A stretch of 43,245 nt of DNA, from NCBI GenBank assembly GCA_032718475.1, contig JAUCBJ010001986.1:1-43245 (forward strand), given 5' to 3'. The DNA is from Nemertoderma westbladi. Lineage: Eukaryota > Xenacoelomorpha > Nemertodermatida > Nemertodermatidae. The position numbers and the translations under genes were made by a program. The notes beneath the pieces are model-generated. The model worked only from the letters and a program-made list of their open reading frames with translations, ran no database searches and was not told where the DNA came from. The first letter of the stretch is position 1. Each line of letters opens with the position of its first letter. Below, in pieces: positions 20,637-29,199 of the stretch.

Positions 20637-22834
20637 TTTGTGGGAATCCCAAGGCAACAGTTATATGTTGCTACAGTCCAACCAATGCCTCAGAGCCAGA
20701 ACAAGCACTCAAGTTTTATGCAGATCTGACTGGACTTATAAAGGACATTCCGAAACACAACGTTAAAGTCATTGCTGGTGACCTGAATGCGCAAATTGGC
20801 CGAGAAGACATCAAGGGTTACACCTATAACACTAGTTCTAACAGAAATGGGTACTTACTTTTAGACCTAATGGAAGAATGTGAATTGATACCAGCAAACA
20901 ACGCATTCGAAAAGAGTAAGGGGAAAAGCTATGGACCTTTCAATACCCTAATGGAACCAAAGCACAACTGGATTAAATCCTTATAAACAAAAAGTGGATA
21001 AAAAGCATGATCAACTGCGAGGCATACAGCTCGTTCAACCTAATTTTTTCAGTTTGAGAGCCAGCAAACCCAGGACAAGCAAGCAAATCAACTATGACTG
21101 GGAGAAACTCAGAACTGACAATGCTGTAAAGGATGCTTACATAGTAGAAGTTCAAAATCGCTTTGAAGCACTTCAGTCAATGGATAAAGACCAAACCACC
21201 GATTCAATATACCAGAATATAATAACAGCCCAGATGGAATCAGCTAAGAGGCATATCCCCCAGAAACCCAAACGAAAACAGTATGTGCCATGGCAAAACT
21301 CTGAGGTTACTTGTAAGAGAGAAGATCTTAAGATAGCCTGCAAAGTTAAAACCGAACAACCAACAACCGGAAACTTTAACAAGGTTGAGAAAGCTAAGAA
21401 TGATCTTAAATTGGCCTACAACATCAGCCAGGAAAAGTACATACCAGGATAAAATTGAAGCAATTACAACTGCTCACATATAGCAACAATCAAGATTTAC
21501 CTGGCAAACTGTAAATGAGGTATCTGGTCGGAAAAGTTGTGCAAAGGGGCGCCTCAAAGCCGATAGTCCTGAAGAACGGTTGGAAAGTGGAAAAATCACT
21601 TCGGCAACTTGCTTGGGCAGCCACCAAACATCGAGGTCAGCCATACGGTATTACAGCCATACGGTGCTAAACAGACCATTATTGAATGTTTGCAACCGGA
21701 TGTTAAAATGAGAAAAGCCACCACCAATTTGGACTAAAGGTCAACTAAAGCCTCTCCCCAACAAGACCTCGGCATACCAACAAACTATCGTGGGATCTGT
21801 CTGCTTGTGGTAGCTGCCAAAATATATACGATAAAATGATTCTATATAGGATTAGGCCTCACATAGAGAAACTACTGCGTAAGAGCCAAAACGGATTTCG
21901 ACCAAGTAGATCAACAATAGATCAGATACTTGCACTATGGAGACTTATTGAAGGAATTAAGTCAAAGAATCTCCCAGCAGTCATGACTTTTGTGGACTTC
22001 AAGAAGGCATTCGACTCCATCCATATAGGTAAAATGCTTGAAATCCTAACAGCTTATGGAATACCAGAAGTAATTGTTGCTGGCATTGAATTGTTATATT
22101 GTGACACAGAAGCGCAGGTACTCTCACCAGATGTTGAAGCTGAGTTTTTCTCATTCCTGGCTGGAGTACTGCAAGGTGACACATTAACACCATTACTATT
22201 TGTAATTGTGCTGGATTACGCAATCAGGATGGCCACAAAGGGTGAAGATCTGGGATTCACACTTCAAGAACGCAGAAGTAGTAGATATCCGGCAACTACA
22301 GTCACAGACACCGACTTTGCGGATGACATCGCCCTGCTCTCTAATACGCTAGCAGATGCACAGCTTCTACTAAATAAAGTGGAGAGGGCTGCTAAGGAGG
22401 TTGGATTGCATATAAATGCTACCAAGACCGAATTCATGACATTTAATGTTGATGGAAACTTGACATCAATTGATTATAATCAACTAAGGACGGTCGACGA
22501 CTTCCAGTACCTTAGATCATGAATAGAGAGTAGCAAAAAGGACATAGAAGTTAGGAAAGCAAAGGCTTGGGTAGCTCTATCAAAAATGGATACCATCTGG
22601 AAATCAGATCTCTCCAGGCACCTGAAGACTAAGTTCTTTCGAGCCACAGTGGAAAGTGTATTTTTATATGGGGGTGAGACCTGCACACTGACTAAATCAC
22701 TTGTACAACGAATTGATGGTTGCTACACAAGACTATTAAGGGCAGCCCTAAACATCAGCTGGAGATAACACATGACAAACGTCAAGCTTTATGGTACAAT
22801 ACCACCTGTATCAACCACCCTCCGTGAACGCAGA
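20637..22834 (+). pseudogene. LINE copy D: EEP + RT of a different RTE-like family, interrupted by MITE I
   Basis: Plus-strand remnant. EEP: GNPKATVICCYSPTN, VKVIAGDLNAQIGRED and SSNRNGYLLLDL, then, after a frameshift near 20960, ILINKKWIKS and NCEAYSSFN; the SDH catalytic block is deleted. Then a linker (LRASKPRTSKQINYDWEKLR), and RT with KSQNGFRPSRSTIDQILALW, TFVDFKKAFDSI, AGVLQGDTLTPLLFVIVLDY, DTDFADDIALLSNT, AAKEVGLHINATKTEFMTFN, a stop at 22520, AWVALSKMDTIWKSDLSRHL and FLYGGETCTLTKSLV. It breaks at RRL (22834) at a TTAA. After the MITEs, codons at 25287 continue as RF, so the element resumes for at least a few codons before it becomes unrecognisable. Sequence distance from A/B/C shows a separate family. 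The 5' end is truncated at the LINE C junction. Confidence 0.8.
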
Positions 22835-22838
22835 TTAA

Positions 22839-25282
22839 CCCTATTACCACTGGGGTGTTTTGACCATTAGCACCACTGGGGGGGGGGGGGGGGCGATTCG
22901 GCCCACCCACTATATTTTTGTAATCGTCCAATGAAATCCTACAAAATTTGGGCTGTTGGTGAAACAACTATAGATGAACACTACCAAACCTTAACCCTAT
23001 TACCACTGGGGTGTTTTGACCATTAGCACCACTGGGGGGGGGGCCGATTCGGCCCACCCACTATATTTTTGTAGTCGTCCAATGAAATCCTACAAAATTT
23101 GGGCTGTAGGTGATACAACTATAGATGAATACTACCAAACCTTAAAAAATTAAAATTTCATAAGCAGGGACTCATAATTTTGATGAAAAATAAAAGTAGT
23201 CCCAGGACAAAATTACAAAATTTTTCCTTTTCTAAAAACTAATAGTGTGGCAGTGTTGGCTAGATTTAGTAGGTTTTTCAAGACGCTGAATCGAATGTGA
23301 TTATATTCCACATCCAAAAATTGAAGTGGATGCTATTTTTCGTGCACCTAAGAAGTGGGCGTGGCACTTCAAATTTTGAAAAATTAGATATTCAGAAAAT
23401 GCCCCTAATTTGTTTATTTCAACGCATCTTTATGGGTTTTCTGGGCCGCTGAATCGATTGAAAGTAATATAGAAGCCTGAAGACTAAGTGGTTCGCCATT
23501 TTTGGTGCACCAAAATTAGGGCGTGGCACTTCAAATTTTGAAAAATACGAGATTCGGAAAATAAACAAAATTTAAATTTTAACGAATTTATATAGGTTTT
23601 CCAGACCGCTGAATCGATTGAAAGTAATATAGAAGCCTGAAGACTTAGAAGTTAGCCATTTTTTGAAATCAAAACTTTAGTGGTTTTTCCGAATAAAGTA
23701 ATTTTGAAAATTTGAAGTGCCACGCCCTAATTTTGGTGCACCAAAAATGGCGAACCACTAAGTCTTCAGGCTTCTATATTACTTTCAATCGATTCAGCGC
23801 TCCAGAAAACCTATAAAAATGCTTTGCAAATCAAAACTTTAGTGTATTTTCCGAATCTCGTATTTTTCAAAATTTGAAGTGCCACGCTCTAATTTTGGTG
23901 CACCAAAAATGGCGAACCACTACACTTACATACTTGTATAGAGCATTAGAGTGATCCAAACCAATAAAAATAAATAAAAATAGCCCAAACATAAATAATT
24001 ACTAAGTCACGAATGACTTTGTAAAATTCGAAAATTTCAAAAAATTTGGTGCTGGAGACCAAATTTTGAGGTGGCACCCACATCGAAAAGTAGAAATCCA
24101 ATTGCAACGGCGTTTTTTGCAAAAGATGCGGCATTAAATTTGGCTAATTCTCACAAAAAATTGGGCCGGTACGTATTGTGGTTGCTTAGTTACAGCAACT
24201 AAAAACTAGGAAGGGGCCGATTCGGCCCCCCCCCAGTGGTAATAGGGTTAAAATGTTAAAATTTCATAAGCAGGGAATCATAATTTTGATGAAAAATAAA
24301 AGTAGTCCCAGGACAAAATTACAAAATTTTTCGTTTTCTAAAAACTAATAGTGTGGCAGTGTTGGCTAGATTTAGTAGGTTTTTCAAGATGCTGAATCGA
24401 AAGTGATTATATTACATTTCCAAAATTTCAAGTGGATGCTATTTTTCGTGCACCAAAGAAGTGGACGTGGCACTTCAAATTTTGAAAAATTAGATATTCC
24501 GAAAATGCCCCTAATTTTTTATTTCAACGCATCTTTATAGGTTTTCTGGGCTGCTGAATCGATTGAAAGTAATATAGAAGCCTGAAGACTTAATGGTTCG
24601 CCATTTTTGGTTCACCAAAATTAGGGCGTGGCACTTCAAATTTTGAAAAATACGAGATACGGAAAATAAACCAAAATTGAAATTTTAACGCATTTATATA
24701 GGTTTTCTAGACCGCTGAATCTATTGAAAGTAATATAGAATCCTGAAGACTTAGTGGTTCGCCATTTTTGGTGCACCAAAATTAGGGCGTGGCACTTCAA
24801 ATTTTGAAAAATACGAGATTCGGAAAATAAACCAAAATTGAAATTTTAACGCATTTATATAGGTTTTCTAGACCGCTGAATCTATTGAAAGTAATATAGA
24901 ATCCTGAAGACTTAGAGGTTAGCCATTTTTGATGTACCAAAATTAGGGCGTAGCACTTCAAAATTTGAAAAATGAAATGAAACATTTTGGTGCACCAAAA
25001 ATGGCGAACCACTACACTTACATACTTGCATTAGAGCATTAAAGTGATCCAAACCAATAAAAATAAATTAAAATAGCCCAAACATAAAATATAATTACTA
25101 AATCACGAATGACTTTGTATAATTCGAAAATTTCAAAAAATTTGGTGCTGGAGACCAAATTTTGAGGTGGCACCCACATCGAAAAGTAGAAATCCAATTG
25201 CAACGTCGTTTTTTGCAAAAGATGCTGCATTAAATTTGGCTAATTCTCCCCCCCCCCCCCCCCCCCCCCAGTGGTAATAGGG
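22839..25282. mobile_element. piggyBac-type MITE I (outer copy, interrupted by MITE II)
   Basis: Flanked by TTAA at 22835-22838 and 25283-25286. The terminal inverted repeats read CCCTATTACCACTGGGG on the left and CCCCAGTGGTAATAGGG on the right: TTAA target sites with CCC...GGG ends are the piggyBac hallmark. Its left part (22839-22990) ends ...CTACCAAACC, and the element resumes at 24252 after MITE II. Its own length without the insertion is about 1.19 kb. The interior has repeated and inverted copies of GGGCGTGGCACTTCAAATTT and TTTTTGGTGCACCAAAA-like phrases. No transposase is encoded, so it would have been moved in trans. The right end has lost about 80 bases relative to MITE II, replaced by a run of about 21 C. 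Confidence 0.85.
22995..24247. mobile_element. piggyBac-type MITE II, nested inside MITE I
   Basis: Flanked by TTAA at 22991-22994 and 24248-24251. Terminal repeats match MITE I exactly over the first 17 bases, followed by subterminal GGCCGATTCGGCC on both sides. Length 1253 bp. The insertion point is the TTAA that follows CTACCAAACC in MITE I; in MITE II itself the same internal site is intact (CTACCAAACCTTAAAAAA), so the site is visible before and after insertion. A 62-63-codon minus-strand frame (MPHLLQKTPLQLDFYFSMWV...) is kept in both copies (23946-24134 and 25039-25230) but resembles nothing I know. Confidence 0.85.
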
Positions 25283-25286
25283 TTAA

Positions 25287-26194
25287 GATTCAGTTCTAAA
25301 ACAAAACGTCTCATGTTAATACCCATTAACATGGACAAATAATTGGTCAAAAGGTGGGTACCCATAGCATAGTAAGGCCGGCCTACTATACTAGTCAAAC
25401 ATCCATAGACTGCGTCTGTGTTCGGACGTTAACCCCTTGGCAGTTCTCCAGTCTACCGCTAGTGGTCTGATATTTGCCTTTGTCTGACTTTGGGTACCCA
25501 AGATATACCAATGCCCTATCTACGGCTATAATTTAATAAATAAATAAGTAGCCTACCTTCAGAGCGGATCTGACAGATGTTATTTTTTATCTAATTCACG
25601 CCCTATCGCAGTGGGAATGCGTATCCCGCCCATCTACCGTTGAATTTTATTTCAACAACGTCTATCGATTTATTCGTTAAACAGTAGGGAAATGTGAGTT
25701 TCTCCATCATAATGTAACTCATTAATTCTTACCATATAGTAGTGTACATACAGACAGGTTAGTCGTATGACATCGTTTGGTACCGGTATGGTACTTTAGG
25801 TGTAGTCGATATTCAATGTAATAGGCCTCGTATATTATACTGAATAAATCAATCAGTACATATTATTATGTACAGTATATTACCGGTAGTTACATAATTT
25901 AAAGTAATTTCTCAACAGTAAGGTACGGTACATTACGGTCGCTGAGAGTAATTTTAAATGTTTATTACATAAAATAATTTATTCTAGAACTTATAGTTCT
26001 ATGGTAGTTAAAAGGCAGTCAATACTAATTAGGGTAATTAAGGCGGTAGTCATAAACAGCTTTGCTTATATATAATTAAGGCTTTATACTAACTATATTA
26101 TATATTTTAATGACATTATTTAAAATCACTTTCCCCAGGGGGATATAAACTGTAGCCTGTATCTAAGTCTTATGCAAATCAATATAGTTAAAAA
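25287..26194. other. Tail of LINE D then unique non-coding sequence
   Basis: The first bases (GATTCAGTTC) continue the LINE D frame as RFSS; after that no coding similarity is seen. The remainder is AT-rich, with scattered TACCGGTA phrases. Confidence 0.45.
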
Positions 26195-26345
26195 GTGCAA
26201 TACTAAGTAAGAACTCATAATAATAAATTTGTTCGGAACGTTTCTTATATTTTATATACATCACTGTATTAGGCTACTCGGCTGATGATGTATATAAAAT
26301 AGACGAAACGTTCCCAACAAGTTTGTTATGTTTTTAGTATTGCAT
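26195..26345. repeat. Imperfect palindrome with hammerhead-like core motifs
   Basis: Arms of 39 bases (26225-26263 and 26286-26324) pair at 35 of 39 positions around a 22-base loop. An outer 11-base pair (TGCAATACTAA at 26196-26206, TTAGTATTGCA at 26334-26344) is perfect. Within the right half are CTGATGA (26282-26288), a weak 6-bp hairpin and GAAA (26305-26308), followed by CGTTCC, which pairs with GGAACG at 26235-26240: the order of a hammerhead ribozyme. Stem I and the base pair closing stem II do not fit well. Confidence 0.55.
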
Positions 26346-26637
26346 GCACTACTGTAACTATGTAAAGCCCAACCCGAACGAAAACATTCAGGTCGCTTCA
26401 AAAATGAAGTGATGTGGACGTTCTGGACAAATGTACCATAATTTGCACAGGTGTGTGCGTAGGTAATTTCCTTACCTTTCATTTCTTCAAGAGGAACTAA
26501 CTTTGCAACATAAGTTGTGTCTCATATTTTCATGAAACATTTTGTCACCACTATTGAGGACTGATTTACCCAGTTTGGAATACGGCGGGAGATTCAAACT
26601 GGAATACCGGATTCGCCAACTGGCAGACTGTCCTAAT
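26346..26637. other. Non-coding spacer
   Basis: No frame or repeat is recognised. The last eight bases (26630-26637, GTCCTAAT) are the left target-site duplication of the hAT-type MITE. Confidence 0.5.
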
Positions 26638-27347
26638 CAAGGTGTACTAAATAAGAAAAATTTTAAAAATTGTATACTAATTCTATAAAACACAATTTTT
26701 ATTCGGTTTGTCAGTCTAAATAATAAGTTAAAATTGCCAACATTTTATTTTATAATTCGTCAATTGTGAATCATATTTCTAAAAGTCAATATTGGCAAAT
26801 AAACTAAACTGTCCAATCAGAGAGCAAGACCTGTAATAGCATGATTTTGACATTCCAGAATATTAAATTTCGGTTAGCAAATATTAGAAATAAAGGTCAG
26901 CCACCAGGCATGTTTGTTTAAAATTATATAAGTAGTAAATAGTAGCCCAATTTCTATCTGGTGGTCATAATGGGAAATTATCGTAATTCCCGTCACCATG
27001 GAAACGGGATTTAAAAATAAATTAAATGTAAAATAATTTGATAGACTTTTATTCCCTTTACTCATATGCCAAATCTCAAGAACAGAATCCCTTGTCGTTT
27101 TGAATTACAGATGCTCGAAATTTGAACTTTGCACCCGGGTTACCTTGGCAACTACAAGATAAAAATTCCAGAAAGACATTTTATTACATTTCTATGAACC
27201 CTAGTCTTCATATCCACCTAACCAAAGAAGCACAAAAGAAGTTTCTAAGGAAATATTATGAAAAACGTGCCATAAATAGGGAAACGATCGGCCTCCGCTA
27301 ATTTCAGCAATCCGCTCGCTGCATGACCTGTTATTTAGTACACCTTG
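26638..27347. mobile_element. hAT-type non-autonomous element (MITE), 710 bp
   Basis: Perfect 17-bp terminal inverted repeats: CAAGGTGTACTAAATAA at 26638-26654 and its complement at 27331-27347. A perfect 8-bp target-site duplication GTCCTAAT flanks them (26630-26637 and 27348-27355). An 8-bp TSD with TIRs starting CA-A/G-G-G is the hAT signature. The interior is AT-rich and has no transposase frame. The perfect TIR and TSD argue for a recent insertion. Confidence 0.88.
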
Positions 27348-27355
27348 GTCCTAAT

Positions 27356-27777
27356 ACAGTAATTATATATACAATATCTGAATATCTTGGAATATTATTG
27401 GTTACGGGTATTACTGTTAATTATCACCTCTTATGGCAATAATATAAACATTTCAGTAATAGCTATTATTTATGCTTTTCCCGAACTCAATAACCACCAT
27501 GCAATCCACAATTGGCCAAGCCCAAAGCAGCGTGAATTAAGAATGCTATGCCGGCTTATGAATTTCGCGAGATCATCTGCACCTTTTTTTGACGGAGATT
27601 TTTTGACGGGATCTTATTTTGGGTTTTTCTAGGTTATTAACGCTGTTTTAACTTCTGGGGTTTTGTCAGAAGGTGGATTTCAATCTAAGGTACCGGAATC
27701 ACCAAAAACCTGAAAATGGCCAAAATTCGACTTTAGAAGGGGTTTTACCAGATTACCCACGTAGATAAAAGTAGATC
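27356..27777. other. Non-coding, with a short relic of the LINE A/C 3' end
   Basis: At 27536-27587 the sequence TTAAGAATGCTATGCCGGCT and, a few bases on, GAGATCATCTGCACC match the 3' end of LINE copies A and C (TTAAGAATGCTGTGCCGGCT ... TAGATCATCCGCATC) with an internal deletion of about 35 bases. Nothing else is recognised. Confidence 0.5.
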
Positions 27778-27849
27778 CTCCCCGACCGGGAATTGAACCC
27801 GGGTCTTGCATGTGACAGACGCAGATACTAACCACTATACTATCGAGGA
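27778..27849 (-). tRNA. tRNA-Asp (anticodon GUC)
   Basis: A 72-base cloverleaf on the minus strand. The acceptor TCCTCGA pairs with TCGGGGA over 7 bp (one T-G), with discriminator G. The D arm contains the A box TAGTATAGTGG. The anticodon stem TGCGT/ATGCA (one G-T) closes the loop CTGTCAC, giving GTC. The variable loop is AGAC, and the T stem CCGGG/CCCGG closes TTCAATT, so box B reads GGTTCAATTCC. The layout matches animal tRNA-Asp, including the AGAC variable loop. A TTTT (complement of 27767-27770) lies 7 bases past the 3' end, as a pol III terminator. There is no intron, and CCA is not encoded, as expected for a nuclear eukaryotic gene. It appears functional. Confidence 0.95.
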
Positions 27850-29199
27850 GTGTGAACGATGGGCTCTAGGCTTCTGACACAGTATGAACTTCGGTATCAC
27901 TCATTGAGTTGTCATTGTCCTAATCAGGGGTTGTATCAAATTTATTATTGTATTTGACTTTATGTGCTTGCTAATAAACTTTCTAAATCAAATCACTAAT
28001 TTTAACATGGAAAACATTCTCTCGCTAACACATATATTATGTTGATATTTATTACCATTAAAATTAATATTTTGTCATATTTATTGCCATATTTATTCAT
28101 AAAGTAAAAACGCATGGTCTGTTTAGCATGCATTATTACTAACTGACTAAGAAGGGGCTGAGGACTCCCTGTAACGGACTGTTTGTCCTGCGTTACAATC
28201 TACTTTACTACGTTTGGTTGTCCATCCGACATGTTTTATCGATGACATTATATAGTATTATTATAATATTATTTAAACCCACGCCAATGCAGCATCCATT
28301 TAGATCTTCCGAGTCATATATTTTTCAACTAATAACTGGAGTTCTGCGTATGTTAGACCAGAGTACGAGTGTATCAGTGCACCTGGTGCGATTCGTCTGC
28401 GTATGTTAGACCAGAGTACGAGTGTATCAGTGTACCTGGTGCGATTTGTCTAGGATTGAAGTGAGTTGCGATTACAATCATCCTTATGTTTCTATTCTCG
28501 TTTAGGCCCGTTTCCGCGCTGCTTTTTTATGTGCGGTATTCTGAGCTTTTTTTGAGCCATTTTTCTAGCTTTTTATTGAGGTTTATTTCAAACTTTTTTT
28601 AGCTTTTTTTCAAGCTTGTTATGCCCTTTCCACGTTCAGTTAAAATTTAAGATATAATATGAATGTTCTAGAATTAGATAATTATGATGTTCGACCCAGC
28701 TTTATTCTAGCTTATTTCAAGCTTTTATTGAGCTTTTTGGAGATTTAGGCCTATTCTATATTTTAGGTTTTAGCATTCGAAAATTATCAGATTCATCTTG
28801 AAGCAATTAATTTCTAGAAATTGTTTTAACTAAAATGGTTTGAAATAAAGCTCAAAAAAAAGCGAAATAAACGTTGCTGTTGGATCTACAAACGTCCACG
28901 TGAGGATAAACTGCTACTGGGTTTCGATTATCTGCCACCAAACTGGTTGTAACACCGGGGCAGGCTATATATTTTATCGCCATTCTATATCATTGGTACT
29001 CGTGAACACTATTCATTGGTATACTTTTCTCGAAAATTAGTGAAAAGGGTCTCTTTTAACTAATTACTTTTAGTGAAAATAAATGATTCCATTACTTTTT
29101 TCAGTAGGGAAAAAAGTAACTTAAAATATATTTTTGGTGGAATTTCTTAAATTTTATTACATGTGTCACACTGTCACACTGTCACACCGCACTGTCGCC
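27850..29199. other. Non-coding, with a 53-bp tandem duplication and AGCTTTTT-rich tract
   Basis: Two 53-bp copies starting TCTGCGTATGTTAGACCAGA lie at 28343-28395 and 28396-28448 and differ at only a couple of bases. Between 28545 and 28740 the motif AGCTTTTTT/TTGAGC recurs, and its complement (GAAATAAAGCTCAAAAAAAA) appears at 28841-28860, giving foldback potential. At 29163-29199 degenerate CACTGTCA-type hexanucleotide repeats lead into the satellite. Confidence 0.6.

Noticed and set aside
20618-20640. ATG at 20618 as the start of the LINE D frame
   Set aside because: The first six or so codons come from antisense LINE C sequence; the homology to EEP starts only at GNPK.
19671-22834. LINE C and D as one twin-primed insertion
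   Set aside because: Both contain the same RT region, but from clearly different families, so they cannot be the two halves of one copy.
23946-24134. Transposase remnant in the MITEs (63-codon frame kept in both copies)
   Set aside because: The two copies are recent duplicates of one another, so conservation is not evidence of coding. No piggyBac motif (DDD/DDE or RING-like finger) is seen.
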